DNA from: Mogibacterium pumilum
Lineage (GTDB): Bacteria; Bacillota; Clostridia; Peptostreptococcales; Anaerovoracaceae
Direction of reading: 5' to 3'
Assembly (NCBI RefSeq): GCF_002243385.1
Contig: NZ_CP016199.1
Location: 381,880-433,654, forward strand
Length of the DNA stretch: 51,775 nucleotides
Shown here: one piece after another, positions 35,093 through 44,438 of the stretch
Layout of the letters: each line of letters begins with the position of its first letter
How positions within the stretch are numbered: the stretch's first letter is position 1
Notes under the pieces: model-generated
Seen by the model: the letters and a program-made list of their open reading frames with translations, nothing else
Told to the model about the DNA's origin: nothing
The model's database searches: none
Translations under genes and position numbers: made by a program

Positions 35093-36451
35093 ATGAGTAC
35101 AGCTGCAGAGACAAAAGAAAATAAGCTAGGTGTTGCACCGATACCGTCGCTGATTATAAAGCTATCCGTACCGCTTATGGTGTCGATGTTTGTTCTATCG
35201 TTATATAACATAGTGGATAGCATATTTGTCGCACAGATTAACGAGAACGCGCTCACAGCTATATCGCTTTGCTTCCCAATCCAGTCGATGATGGTCGCAT
35301 TTGGAGTCGGAACTGCTGTCGGCATGAGCGCTTTGATGTCGAGATATCTCGGAGCAAAGGAATTCGATAAGGTAAATGCTACGGCACAAAATGGAATATT
35401 CCTGAGCTTCGTAACTTACGCGATATTCGTAATCATAGGAGTGTTCGCAAGGCCTTTTATCGAGATGCAGACCAGCGATCCTGAGATAATCGAGTACGGT
35501 GTTACGTACCTTAGAATCGTGTGCTGGCTATCTGTTATGGTATTCCTCCAGATTACAATTGAGAGACTTCTGCAGAGTACAGGCAAGACCATATATATAT
35601 TCATCACGCAGAGCATCGGCGCTATTATAAATATTATCATGGACCCGATTCTGATATTCGGTCTGCTCGGTGTGCCTAAAATGGGAATCGCCGGCGCTGC
35701 ATATGCTACCGTTTTTGGGCAGACTGTCGGTGCGCTATTAGGACTATATTTCAACATCAAGAAGAATAGGGAGATCAAGCTGACATACAAAGGGTTCAGA
35801 CCTAGATGGAAGACTATCAAAGAGATATACGGAATTGGAATTCCATCGATTATTATGCAGTCTGTAGGATCGTTCATGGTATTCGGACTCAATCAGATAC
35901 TCGTACAATTTACGACTACTGCGGTTGCGGCCTTTGGAGCGTACTTCAAGCTCCAGAGCTTCATCTTTATGCCAGTATTTGGTATGGATAACGGAATAGT
36001 ACCAATTATCGCGTATAACTACGGTGCACAGAACCGCAAGAGACTAGATGAGACAATGAGACTATCCGTAATTTACGGCATAGTCATCATGACCGTGGGG
36101 ATGATCATCTTCTGGGCAATCCCTCATTTGCTACTCGGCTTCTTCGCAGCATCTCCAGAACTGATGAGAATTGGAACCGTTGAGCTCAGAATTATCTCGC
36201 TTGTGTTCCCGTTTGCAGGATACTCGATCATGCGAGGAGGAGTATTCCAAGCGCTCGGCAAGAGTGTATACAGTATGTACGTCTCCATCGTAAGACAGCT
36301 AATCGTGTTACTGCCAGCGGCTTACTTCCTATCTAAGCTCGGCAACATCGATTACGTATGGTTCTCATTTGTATTTGCAGAATTCTTTGGACTTAGCATG
36401 TCAATCATATATACTAGGAAGATAAAGAAGGATATAATAAACCAGCTGTAG
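35093..36451 (+). CDS. MATE-family multidrug/metabolite exporter
   Basis: A 452-residue, 12-helix cation-coupled exporter. It shows the two-fold MATE pattern with PLMVSMFVLSLYNIVDSIFVA near the start (split here by family loops), FGVGTAVGMSALMSRYLGAKE, and GIPSIIMQSVGSFMVFGLNQ opening the second half. The start at 35093 follows GGGGGG. The promoter and hairpin just upstream suggest control by a local signal, but no regulator gene is adjacent. The substrate is unknown. Confidence 0.9.
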   Translation: MSTAAETKENKLGVAPIPSLIIKLSVPLMVSMFVLSLYNIVDSIFVAQINENALTAISLCFPIQSMMVAFGVGTAVGMSALMSRYLGAKEFDKVNATAQNGIFLSFVTYAIFVIIGVFARPFIEMQTSDPEIIEYGVTYLRIVCWLSVMVFLQITIERLLQSTGKTIYIFITQSIGAIINIIMDPILIFGLLGVPKMGIAGAAYATVFGQTVGALLGLYFNIKKNREIKLTYKGFRPRWKTIKEIYGIGIPSIIMQSVGSFMVFGLNQILVQFTTTAVAAFGAYFKLQSFIFMPVFGMDNGIVPIIAYNYGAQNRKRLDETMRLSVIYGIVIMTVGMIIFWAIPHLLLGFFAASPELMRIGTVELRIISLVFPFAGYSIMRGGVFQALGKSVYSMYVSIVRQLIVLLPAAYFLSKLGNIDYVWFSFVFAEFFGLSMSIIYTRKIKKDIINQL

Positions 36452-36531
36452 ATGCAGTCGGCATCTGACAAATGGCTACATATATCCGCAAGACTTACGA
36501 AGTGCAGTAGATGCACGATAAAGGAGTTAAT

Positions 36532-37128
36532 GTGGAAACTCATAGAGAAATGAATATACATGAGAATAAGAAGGCGCTTCGCACAAGATGCAGAGAAATC
36601 GTAAAGGGGCTTTCTCCTGAATATATCGAAGAGTCGAGCCAGAAAATCGCGAATCTCGTATTAGAAACTGATGAATATAAGGATGCAAAGACAATATTTT
36701 GCTACATGTCGATGAACGGTGAGCCTGTGACAGATGCGATTATAGAGCAAGCTCTCCAGGATGGAAAGCGCGTTGGGATTCCGCTCTGCGTCGGACCGCA
36801 TGAGATGGTCGTCAAGGAATACACGAGCGGTGATGAACTAGCGAGAGGTGCATTCGGAATTAGAGAGCCACTTGCTGAAGCTACTGAAATTACTGCGGAT
36901 GAGTTTGATTTAGCAATAGTTCCTTGCGTGGCATGCTCGAAGGACGGACGAAGAATCGGTCACGGTGCGGGTTACTATGATAGATTTCTTAGCACGTCGG
37001 GATTTGACAAGATTGCGCTCTGCTTTGAGAAGCTTATCACAGATGATATTCCGCTAGAAGAGATGGATGTACATATGGATGGAGTTGCGACTGAAGATGC
37101 CATCTATGGGACGCGATGGCGCGGCTAA
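36532..37128 (+). CDS. 5-formyltetrahydrofolate cyclo-ligase
   Basis: Converts 5-formyl-THF to 5,10-methenyl-THF with ATP and so returns the storage form of folate to one-carbon metabolism. It has the family's N-terminal basic helix (KKALRTRCREIVKGL), FCYMSMNGEPVTD, and the C-terminal signature CSKDGRRIGHGAGYYDRFL. GTG at 36532 is chosen because AAGGAG lies five bases upstream; ATG at 36511 precedes that site, and ATG at 36550 is too far from it. In many Firmicutes this gene sits near other housekeeping enzymes, as here with trpS. Confidence 0.9.
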   Translation: METHREMNIHENKKALRTRCREIVKGLSPEYIEESSQKIANLVLETDEYKDAKTIFCYMSMNGEPVTDAIIEQALQDGKRVGIPLCVGPHEMVVKEYTSGDELARGAFGIREPLAEATEITADEFDLAIVPCVACSKDGRRIGHGAGYYDRFLSTSGFDKIALCFEKLITDDIPLEEMDVHMDGVATEDAIYGTRWRG

Positions 37129-37195
37129 GTTAGAGATGAAATAGACAAAAGCAAGTTGCACCATAGATTTGAGTATAAAGACAAGAGGTAAAAAC

Positions 37196-38272
37196 ATGAG
37201 TAAAAATAAAGTTGTATTAACCGGAGATAGGCCGACCGGCAGACTGCATATCGGACACTATGTGGGATCGCTGAGACAGCGACTCATCCTGCAGGAGGAT
37301 TCGAGCATAGATAAGATGTTCGTTATGATTGCAGATGCACAGGCGCTGACTGACAATGCTGATAACCCTGAGAAGGTACGCGAGAACGTGCTTCAGGTTG
37401 CGATGGACTATCTGGCAATCGGACTCGATCCAGCTCGCACAACCATCTTTATTCAGTCACAGATTCCAGCGCTTCACGAGATGACTATGTATTACATGAA
37501 TCTCGTTACTGTAGCTAGAGTTCAGCGCAATCCTACAGTTAAGAATGAGATTAAGATGCGTGGGTTTGAGGCAAATCTGCCAGTAGGATTCTTTACATAT
37601 CCTATCAGTCAGGCTTCCGATATCACTGCTTTCATGGGCACAATTGTACCAGTTGGTGAGGATCAGGAGCCGATGATCGAGCAGTGCCGCGAGATAGTGC
37701 GTAAATTCAATGCTACTTATGGCGAAGTTCTCGTTGAGCCAGAGATTTATTTACCTGAAAACAAGGTGTGCCTAAGACTTCCGGGAACTGATGGTCAGGC
37801 TAAAATGAGCAAGTCGCTCGGAAATACCATCTATCTATCGGATAGCGAGCAGGAACTCAAGGCTAAGGTTATGAGCATGTATACTGACCCGAATCACATC
37901 AAGGTTGAGGATCCAGGTCAGGTTGAAGGGAACATGGTGTTTACATACCTAGATGCGTTTGTACAGCCTGATTCATTTGAGAAGTATCTATCTGATTACA
38001 AGAATTTAGAGGAGCTCAAAGATCACTACAGAAGAGGGGGGCTCGGTGATGTCAAGGTTAAGAAGTTTCTTCTTAAGGTGCTAAATGAGTTCCTCGCGCC
38101 AATCAGAGAGAGACGTGCGTACTACGAAGCGAATCCTGAAGTGGTAGTTGAAATGCTCCGCAAGGGTACAGAGCTTGCGAATGCTGAAGCAGAGGCAACT
38201 CTGGATAAGATGAAGAAAGCGATGCAGATCGATTACTTCAATCAGTGGAACGAAGATTACAAACTTAAGTAG
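37196..38272 (+). CDS. trpS: Tryptophanyl-tRNA synthetase
   Basis: Class I aminoacyl-tRNA synthetase of 358 residues. The HIGH motif is [15 protein letters not shown] near residue 18 and the KMSKS loop is [11 protein letters not shown] near residue 205. [12 protein letters not shown] and [12 protein letters not shown] are TrpRS features. The ATG at 37196 follows AGAGGT; an in-frame ATG at 37169 lacks a ribosome site. No T-box leader is evident in the 67 bases upstream. The 3' flank carries an unassigned structured segment. Confidence 0.93.
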   Translation: MSKNKVVLTGDRPTGRLHIGHYVGSLRQRLILQEDSSIDKMFVMIADAQALTDNADNPEKVRENVLQVAMDYLAIGLDPARTTIFIQSQIPALHEMTMYYMNLVTVARVQRNPTVKNEIKMRGFEANLPVGFFTYPISQASDITAFMGTIVPVGEDQEPMIEQCREIVRKFNATYGEVLVEPEIYLPENKVCLRLPGTDGQAKMSKSLGNTIYLSDSEQELKAKVMSMYTDPNHIKVEDPGQVEGNMVFTYLDAFVQPDSFEKYLSDYKNLEELKDHYRRGGLGDVKVKKFLLKVLNEFLAPIRERRAYYEANPEVVVEMLRKGTELANAEAEATLDKMKKAMQIDYFNQWNEDYKLK

Positions 38273-38290
38273 GTGTAGGCTCACTACCTA

Positions 38291-38495
38291 AAGCTTTGAG
38301 CAACCGCCATAAGTGAGTGTTAGCTTCGTTTTGAATACGAAGCTTGCGGTGCTTAAGCTGGGGAATAGCAACCTCAAGAGCTAATAGAATAAAATGATAA
38401 GTGGCAGGTTCGGCAGTTTGAAGCACACATCCAAAAGTTAGTTTGGTGTCTAACTTTTGGGGTGCACTTCAATTCGGAGCTGCCACTTTTATTTC
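38291..38495 (+). ncRNA. Unassigned structured RNA or 3' UTR after trpS
   Basis: The 363-base gap after trpS holds two stable folds. The first nests AGCTT/AAGCT, AGC/GCT, ACCGC (38303-38307)/GCGGT (38346-38350) and AGCTTCGT/ACGAAGCT (38322-38344), with a large one-sided loop CATAAGTGAGTGTT. The second is a 90-base hairpin: AAGTGGCAG/CTGCCACTT, TTGAAG/CTTCAA and CCAAAAGTTAG/CTAACTTTTGG, ending in TTTTATTT. I found no match to 6S, SRP, tmRNA, RNase P or T-box signatures. Confidence 0.35.
38399..38495 (+). terminator. Long composite terminator hairpin
   Basis: Outer stem 38399-38407 with 38480-38488, an internal loop with TTCGG on both sides, then an 11-bp perfect upper stem and the run TTTTATTT. 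It ends the trpS transcript or a separate small RNA. Confidence 0.6.
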
Positions 38496-38634
38496 TCTCA
38501 CTTTTTCATTCTATCTTCACAAAAATGCACATTACCGAGACATAATATTTTCTTTTGCATGGTAAAATCTATGTAATATTATGAAGGGATGTTCTCAAAG
38601 TGCTGCGAGCACTGCAAATGTGTGAGATTCAAAG

Positions 38635-39471
38635 ATGATTAAGAACGTTGTAGGCATGTACTTTAGCCCATCGGGCGCGACTGCCAAGATAACTAAGAAG
38701 ATTACAATTGAATTAACTGACAACATGCGTGATAGTTGCCTTGATGATCTCAGCTATTCTTTTTACGATATGCTCTGTCTAAGTGAGCGCCATGGCATAA
38801 ATACATCGATTGATTGTACTGACGAGACTATCGTCGTGATGGGACTACCAGTTATGTCGGGACGAATCCCGGAGATTTGCAAAGAGATGCTATCTAAGGT
38901 AAATGGTAATGGCGCATATCTCATTGCGCTTGTATCATATGGAAACAACAGTTATGGTGATGCGCTCTATGAGCTATACACGTATGCAAATGAGAGAGGC
39001 TTTAACGTGATAAGCGCAGCTGCATTTGTCGCTCAGCACTCGATGTTCCCTAAAATTGCGGAGAGCAGACCTGATTCGAACGACATCAAGAAGATGATTG
39101 AGTTCAGTAAGATTAGTGCTAAGAAACTGAAGCGCTTCGTATGTACGGACATCTCGTCGATGCGAGGAAGACTTGCTCCTCTTATTATTCCCGGTTCGAT
39201 TCCGAAGCGTAAGCCGATGAAGCTACCAATTCACCCTACAGCGAATTCTCTGTGCATAAACTGTGGAAAGTGCAAAGAGGTGTGCCCAGTTGGAGCAATT
39301 AGTACTGATGACCTCAGAAAGTCTAATCCAAAGGAATGCATCTCGTGTACCTCGTGCATCAAGGCTTGTCCGCAGGATGCACGTGGGTTTTACGGCTCAC
39401 TCGCTAAGGCGACAAGGATTGCGAGAGAGAAACTGCATTTTAAGAGAAAAGATCCGGAGTGGTTTATATAG
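38635..39471 (+). CDS. Flavodoxin-like protein with two [4Fe-4S] ferredoxin motifs (EFR1 type)
   Basis: A 278-residue redox protein. Residues 1-160 look like a flavodoxin fold beginning YFSPSGATAKITKKI, the FMN phosphate loop, with ALVSYGNNSYGDALYEL later. Residues 205-255 carry two 4Fe-4S clusters, CINCGKCKEVCPVG and CISCTSCIKACPQD. Such proteins move electrons between flavins and Fe-S enzymes in anaerobes; the partner is unknown. It has its own terminator (39519-39551) and a likely extended -10 (TGGTAAAAT, 38560-38568). The ribosome site is weak. Confidence 0.85.
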   Translation: MIKNVVGMYFSPSGATAKITKKITIELTDNMRDSCLDDLSYSFYDMLCLSERHGINTSIDCTDETIVVMGLPVMSGRIPEICKEMLSKVNGNGAYLIALVSYGNNSYGDALYELYTYANERGFNVISAAAFVAQHSMFPKIAESRPDSNDIKKMIEFSKISAKKLKRFVCTDISSMRGRLAPLIIPGSIPKRKPMKLPIHPTANSLCINCGKCKEVCPVGAISTDDLRKSNPKECISCTSCIKACPQDARGFYGSLAKATRIAREKLHFKRKDPEWFI

Positions 39472-39518
39472 ATAGATCATAGCGAGACCATACAAGATAC
39501 AGAATATCCATGAAAAAT

Positions 39519-39551
39519 CCCCTTTGCCAAGCGTTTGGCGAGGGGTTTTTT
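39519..39551 (+). terminator. Terminator after the flavodoxin-ferredoxin gene
   Basis: CCCCTTTGCCAA, loop GCG, TTTGGCGAGGGG, then TTTTTT. The stem is nearly perfect. Confidence 0.9.
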
Positions 39552-39564
39552 ATGTGGAAATTCC

Positions 39565-39581
39565 ATCACAACAGTTGTGAT
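39565..39581. promoter_or_regulatory. Palindromic operator candidate ATCACAACAGTTGTGAT
   Basis: Two perfect 7-base arms with a 3-base centre lie four bases upstream of the -35 box of the citrate operon. The position suits an activator; the binding protein is unknown. Confidence 0.5.
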
Positions 39582-39584
39582 TAC

Positions 39585-39613
39585 TTGACACAATCAATAT
39601 TGCACATTAATAT
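39585..39613 (+). promoter_or_regulatory. Promoter of the Re-citrate synthase operon
   Basis: TTGACA (39585-39590) and TAATAT (39608-39613) are 17 bases apart. The leader to the ATG is about 100 bases. Confidence 0.75.
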
Positions 39614-39722
39614 ACATGTATACAATCTAATACAGAAGTAAAACTTTTATAGCAAAGTGCGTAGATTATGCGAAAGCTAGACCAAAGGGTAAGGGAAAAC
39701 CAAATTTTACGAGGTGAAACAG

Positions 39723-41108
39723 ATGGGTGACATCAAGATTAATAAGAAATCGAATTTACTTGAACAGGATCCTTATAATTATCAGCTTCAGGACGTTGAA
39801 GAACCTAACTTAATGCGCGAGTTTTTCGAGTACACGGAGATTCCAAAGGTTTCCTTTAATTTTAGAAGAAATCCGCTCGGTATGCCTAAGGAGATATGGA
39901 TTACAGATACGACCTTCCGCGATGGACAGCAGTCGCGCGAGCCATATACGGTTGAGCAGATTGTAGATATTTATAAGATGATGTCGAGGCTTTCCGGACC
40001 AAATGGCAAGATTAGGCAGACGGAGTTTTTCGTTTACAGCGAAAGAGATAGGCGCGCTATATATAAGTGCCGCGAGCTTGGGCTTGAGTTCCCGGAGATT
40101 ACGACCTGGATCAGAGCTAAGAGGGAAGATTTTAAGCTCGTTCATGATATCGGTGTCAAGGAGACGGGAATTCTGGTCAGCTGCTCGGATTATCATATAT
40201 TTACGAAGCTGGGCATGAACAGAAGACAGGCGATGGAGCACTATCTGTCTGTTATTTCCGATGCGTTTGATGCAGGAGTCATGCCGCGTTGTCATCTTGA
40301 GGATATTACGAGGTCTGATTTCTATGGCTTTGTAGTGCCCTTTGTCAAGGCTATTCAGGAGCTTGCTGAAGAGGCAAATATGCCGGTGCGGATTCGCGCT
40401 TGTGACACTCTTGGGTACGGAATCCCTTACGTTGGCGTTGCTATGCCTCGTTCTGTTCCGGGCATCATATACGGCTTGCAACACTATGCAGGTGTGCCGA
40501 GTGAGATGATTGAGTGGCATGGTCACAATGATTTTTACAAAGCTGTTACTAATGCTGCAACGGCCTGGCTATACGGAGCAGCGGCGGTAAATACTACGTT
40601 ATTTGGCATAGGAGAGAGAACCGGAAACGTACCTCTTGAGGCGATGGTCTTCGAATATGCACAGCTACGTGGCACCCTTGACGGAATGGATACGACGGTT
40701 ATCACGGAACTTGCTGAGTACTACGAGAATAAAATCGGATATCATCTGCCTGAACAGACACCTTTTGTTGGCAAGAATTTCAATGTAACTAAGGCGGGAA
40801 TTCACGCAGATGGGCTTCTTAAAAACGAGGAAATTTACAATATATTCGATACTAAGAAGTTTTTAAATAGACCTCCGCTAGTTTCGATTAATCAGAACAG
40901 CGGTGCAGCTGGTGTTGCTGTGTGGCTGAATGAAAAATATCGACTCGAGGGAGAGCGCAAGGTGGATAAGCACAGTGAGGTAGTTCGCTATATCAAGAGC
41001 TGGATCGATGATCAATATGAGAACGGAAGAGTCTCTGTTATCGGAGCTGATGAAATCGATACTCTTGTGAATAAGTTTGTAACCGGCGAAGCAGAAGGAA
41101 ACTGGTAG
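39723..41108 (+). CDS. Re-citrate synthase (homocitrate/isopropylmalate-synthase fold)
   Basis: A 461-residue TIM-barrel acyltransferase of the DRE family: ITDTTFRDGQQSREPYT with the D-R pair at the barrel entrance, PRCHLEDITRSDFYGF, and the metal ligands in IEWHGHNDFYKAVTNA. The order with aconitase and isocitrate dehydrogenase downstream matches the Re-citrate synthases first found in Clostridium kluyveri, which replace ordinary citrate synthase in some anaerobes. It would make citrate from acetyl-CoA and oxaloacetate. The C-terminal ~100 residues are not the long allosteric leucine domain of LeuA. The ATG at 39723 follows GAGGTGA; the GTG at 39714 is part of that ribosome site and is rejected. 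Homocitrate synthase is the main alternative. Confidence 0.82.
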   Translation: MGDIKINKKSNLLEQDPYNYQLQDVEEPNLMREFFEYTEIPKVSFNFRRNPLGMPKEIWITDTTFRDGQQSREPYTVEQIVDIYKMMSRLSGPNGKIRQTEFFVYSERDRRAIYKCRELGLEFPEITTWIRAKREDFKLVHDIGVKETGILVSCSDYHIFTKLGMNRRQAMEHYLSVISDAFDAGVMPRCHLEDITRSDFYGFVVPFVKAIQELAEEANMPVRIRACDTLGYGIPYVGVAMPRSVPGIIYGLQHYAGVPSEMIEWHGHNDFYKAVTNAATAWLYGAAAVNTTLFGIGERTGNVPLEAMVFEYAQLRGTLDGMDTTVITELAEYYENKIGYHLPEQTPFVGKNFNVTKAGIHADGLLKNEEIYNIFDTKKFLNRPPLVSINQNSGAAGVAVWLNEKYRLEGERKVDKHSEVVRYIKSWIDDQYENGRVSVIGADEIDTLVNKFVTGEAEGNW

Positions 41109-41116
41109 GGAAAGAA

Positions 41117-43039
41117 ATGGGATATACAATAGCTGAGAAAATTATTAGAGCTCACCTGATTAGCGGTGAGATGAAGATGGGCGAGGAGATTGGACTCAGG
41201 ATTGACCAGACTCTGACTCAGGATGCGACTGGAACTATGGCATATCTGGAGTTCGAGGCGATGGGTATTCCACAGGTCAAGACTGAGCGCTCCGTCGCAT
41301 ATATCGACCACAATACTTTGCAGTCCGGATTTGAGAATGCAGATGATCATAAATATATTCAGACCGTGGCTGCAAAGCACGGTGTGTATTTCTCGAGGCC
41401 CGGCAACGGCATCTGCCATCAGATTCATTATGAGAGATTTGGCATTCCGGGTAAGACTCTGATTGGGTCAGATTCGCACACTCCGACTGGCGGGGGGCTC
41501 GGAATGCTTGCGATGGGTGCTGGTGGCATGGATGTTGCCGTTGCCATGGGCGGCGGAGCTTACCATATCCCTATGCCGAGGATGATTTTTGTGGAACTAA
41601 TCGGAGAGCTCCGCCCTAATGTGAGCGCCAAGGATATCATCTTGGAGGTTCTGCGGATGCTGTCTGTAAAGGGCGGCGTTGGCGCTATTATCGAATATGG
41701 CGGCGAGGGTGTAGCGACGCTCAGCGTTCCTGAACGTGCGACTATTGCTAATATGGGCGCTGAGCTGGGAGCTACTACCTCGATTTTCCCTTCTGATGAG
41801 GTGACCAGGCAGTTTCTGGAGGCTCAAGGTAGGGAGGCTGACTGGTCTCCTCTAGCTAGTGATCCGGATGCCAAGTATACCGAACGTTATTCAATAAATC
41901 TGAGCGAACTAGAACCTCTAGCGGCTTGTCCAAGTAGCCCTGACAATGTAAAGCCTGTGAGAGAGCTGGTAGGAATCAAGGTCGATCAGGTGGCAATCGG
42001 TTCATGTACAAATTCGTCATTTGCAGATATGACCAAGACAGCATTGGTGCTGAAGGGGCATAAAATTGCAGATGGTGTTAGCCTGGGAATATCACCTGGT
42101 TCAAGACAGGTTTTTTCAATGATGGCAGAGAGTGGTGCACTTACAGATATGATCGATGCGGGAGCAAGGATATTGGAATGTGCATGTGGTCCTTGTATTG
42201 GAATGGGATTTTCACCGAATTCAAAGGGCGTGAGTCTTCGTACATTTAATAGAAACTTCCTTGGGCGTTCTGGAACTAAGGATGGACAAATATATCTAGT
42301 AAGTCCCGAGACCGCTGCAGCGTCTGCACTCACGGGTTATATAACAGATCCGACAACACTTCCGCCAATTGAAGAGCCGCAGCAGCCGGACAGATTTCGC
42401 ATCAACGATGATGGAATCATCGCACCACTGCCAGCCGCAGATGCTGAGGCGGCAGAGGTGCTCCGCGGTCCTAACATCAAACCGTTCCCAGAGACTAGCC
42501 CGCTAGATGATCAGATAGAAGCCGCGGTTATCCTCAAGGTAGGTGATAATATCACCACCGATCACATCATGCCGGCAGGATCGAAAGTATTGCCATACAG
42601 ATCGAACGTGCCTAAGATATCTGAGTTCTGTTTCAGCGTAGTGGATGAGACATTTGCAACTAGGGCTAAAAAAGCCGGTAAAGGATTCATAATAGGTGGA
42701 TCAAACTATGGACAGGGTTCATCGAGAGAACATGCGGCACTGGCACCACTATATCTTGGAATCAAGGCAGTAATAGTAAAGAGCTTTGCCAGAATTCATG
42801 CAGCAAATCTTGTAAATGCAGGGATTTTACCACTTGTGTTCGAGAACCCGGATGATTATGACAAGATAGAGCAGGGCGATGTGATAAGACTGGACAATAT
42901 TCTATCGGCTCTCAGAGACGATAGAATAATTCTATATGCTGGAGATAAGAAGATTCCACTCCGCATGGAGCTTGCAGAGAGGCAGAAGGAAGTGCTGCTG
43001 GCAGGCGGACTGCTTGATTATGCCGCACTTGGGAACTAG
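41117..43039 (+). CDS. Aconitate hydratase (mitochondrial-type, ~640 residues)
   Basis: Isomerises citrate to isocitrate through cis-aconitate with a [4Fe-4S] cluster. Cluster cysteines lie in VAIGSCTNSSFADM and ECACGPCIGMGF. SDSHTPTGGGLGMLAMGAGG, QGSSREHAALAP and the swivel-domain ILKVGDNITTDHIMPAG are also present. The length is shorter than the ~890-residue AcnA and longer than two-subunit isopropylmalate isomerases, fitting the single-chain aconitase common in anaerobes. It starts eight bases after the citrate synthase stop. Its last codons and stop are copied in a 35-base tandem repeat just downstream. Confidence 0.92.
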   Translation: MGYTIAEKIIRAHLISGEMKMGEEIGLRIDQTLTQDATGTMAYLEFEAMGIPQVKTERSVAYIDHNTLQSGFENADDHKYIQTVAAKHGVYFSRPGNGICHQIHYERFGIPGKTLIGSDSHTPTGGGLGMLAMGAGGMDVAVAMGGGAYHIPMPRMIFVELIGELRPNVSAKDIILEVLRMLSVKGGVGAIIEYGGEGVATLSVPERATIANMGAELGATTSIFPSDEVTRQFLEAQGREADWSPLASDPDAKYTERYSINLSELEPLAACPSSPDNVKPVRELVGIKVDQVAIGSCTNSSFADMTKTALVLKGHKIADGVSLGISPGSRQVFSMMAESGALTDMIDAGARILECACGPCIGMGFSPNSKGVSLRTFNRNFLGRSGTKDGQIYLVSPETAAASALTGYITDPTTLPPIEEPQQPDRFRINDDGIIAPLPAADAEAAEVLRGPNIKPFPETSPLDDQIEAAVILKVGDNITTDHIMPAGSKVLPYRSNVPKISEFCFSVVDETFATRAKKAGKGFIIGGSNYGQGSSREHAALAPLYLGIKAVIVKSFARIHAANLVNAGILPLVFENPDDYDKIEQGDVIRLDNILSALRDDRIILYAGDKKIPLRMELAERQKEVLLAGGLLDYAALGN

Positions 43040-43128
43040 ATGGAGTCATGAATGACATGGCACTTGGGAACTAGATGGAGTCATGGATTACATGGCACTT
43101 GGATACTAGATGAAATTATGAAAAGTGC
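43025..43128. repeat. 35-bp tandem repeat made from the aconitase 3' end
   Basis: Three units start with GCACTTGG at 43025, 43060 and 43095. Units 1 and 2 share GGGAACTAGATGGAGTCATG exactly; unit 3 is diverged. Unit 1 includes the last codons and stop of the aconitase gene, so the repeat arose by duplication of the gene end. It carries tiny reading frames such as MNDMALGN. Confidence 0.85.
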
Positions 43129-43232
43129 GCCGCTTAAACCCATAACTAGTTGAGTTTAGAATCATGGGCGTGAATGTTGAAGTCGTGCGTGCTTAACTTG
43201 AAGATGCATGACTTTGAATTTGGAGATAAGAA

Positions 43233-44438
43233 ATGGATAAGAAGACATATAGCTCCGAAATAGAGCGCGATATCAAGAGTTCTGTAGATAATTTTGAGAT
43301 TATGCTGCGTGAGCAGGTTGAAAGGAACCAGCGGATGAGAGCTGAGAGAGAAGATAAAGCTGTAGACGCTAAAGAGGGGCATTTGACGGATAATTTGAAG
43401 GGGAACAAAGTAATAATCGGAACCGCCGGTGGTGATGGCATCGGTCCGATTATAATGACCGAAGCAGAGAAAGTGCTGGAAGTCGTCCTCCGGGACAGAC
43501 TTACCAGCGGCTCCGCAGTCCTGAAACCAATCGAAGGCTTCACCCTCGAAAATCGCCTCGCCGCCGGCAAGACAGTCCCGGACTCCGTCATGGCAGCGAT
43601 GAGAGAATGCGATGTCCTGCTCAAAGGACCGACAACAACACCGAACGCTGCCATGAATACAGCGAATATCGAGAGTGCAAACGTCTATCTACGCAAAGCA
43701 TTTGATCTATTTGCCAACGTCAGACCGGTTTCAATTCCGAAAGAAGGCATTGACTGGATCTTCTTCCGTGAGAATACTGAGGGAGAGTATGCACTCGGCA
43801 GCAGAGGAGAATATATATCGGGGGAGCTGGCTGTTGACTTCAAGGTGACGACAGATGAAGGCACAAAGAGAATTGCACGAGCAGCCTACGAATATGCAAT
43901 GGCGAATGGCAAGACTCGTGTATCCATTGTGACCAAAGCCAATATCATGAAGAAGACAGATGGCAACTTCCTAAATATCTGCCGCGAAGTCGCAAAGGAT
44001 TATCCAGGAATTGAGACGGATTCGTGGTTCATAGATATAATGGCTGCTAATCTAGTAAACAAGGATATTAGAAGTAACTTCCAAGTTATTGTACTTCCGA
44101 ATCTGTATGGTGATATAATTACTGACGAGGCGGCTCAAATTCAAGGTGGCGTAGGAACTGCGGGAAGTGCGAATATCGGTAATAACTATGCGATATTTGA
44201 AGCAATCCACGGCAGTGCTCCACGCATGATTGAAGAGGGGCTGGGTGAATATGCTAATCCGTCAAGTCTGCTCAAGGCAGCGGTGATGATGCTGTCACAT
44301 GTGGGATATGCAGAGGAAGCGAAGAAACTTGAAGCAGCACTTGAAGCAGCTGACCAAGAGCTCGGACTACGCATGACGGGAATGGCAGGCGGCGCAACAT
44401 GCCGTGAATACGCGGAATTAGTCATGTCGAGGTTATAA
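43233..44438 (+). CDS. Isocitrate dehydrogenase, NAD-type (IDH/IMDH superfamily)
   Basis: Oxidatively decarboxylates isocitrate to 2-oxoglutarate. The catalytic core begins at VIIGTAGGDGIGPIIM near residue 60 and includes WIFFRENTEGEYALGSRG, NLYGDIITDEAAQIQGGVG and FEAIHGSAPRM. The first 55 residues are an unusual charged, probably helical extension (ERDIKSSVDNFEIMLREQVE region). Its position after Re-citrate synthase and aconitase supports isocitrate over isopropylmalate. A 193-base gap with the 35-bp repeats separates it from aconitase. Its TAA overlaps the next ATG by one base. Cofactor choice (NAD versus NADP) is inferred from the family only. Confidence 0.87.
   Translation: MDKKTYSSEIERDIKSSVDNFEIMLREQVERNQRMRAEREDKAVDAKEGHLTDNLKGNKVIIGTAGGDGIGPIIMTEAEKVLEVVLRDRLTSGSAVLKPIEGFTLENRLAAGKTVPDSVMAAMRECDVLLKGPTTTPNAAMNTANIESANVYLRKAFDLFANVRPVSIPKEGIDWIFFRENTEGEYALGSRGEYISGELAVDFKVTTDEGTKRIARAAYEYAMANGKTRVSIVTKANIMKKTDGNFLNICREVAKDYPGIETDSWFIDIMAANLVNKDIRSNFQVIVLPNLYGDIITDEAAQIQGGVGTAGSANIGNNYAIFEAIHGSAPRMIEEGLGEYANPSSLLKAAVMMLSHVGYAEEAKKLEAALEAADQELGLRMTGMAGGATCREYAELVMSRL

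Noticed and set aside
37129-37195. T-box leader before trpS
   Set aside because: The gap is only 67 bases and has no T-box sequence or terminator pair.
39810-40526. Minus-strand frame of 238 codons within the citrate synthase gene
   Set aside because: Shadow of a strongly conserved coding frame; no motif or promoter.
39723-44438. Leucine (isopropylmalate) or lysine (homocitrate) biosynthesis operon
   Set aside because: A single-chain ~640-residue aconitase replaces LeuC/LeuD, and the synthase lacks a long LeuA regulatory domain, so the citrate route fits better. Homocitrate is not fully excluded.
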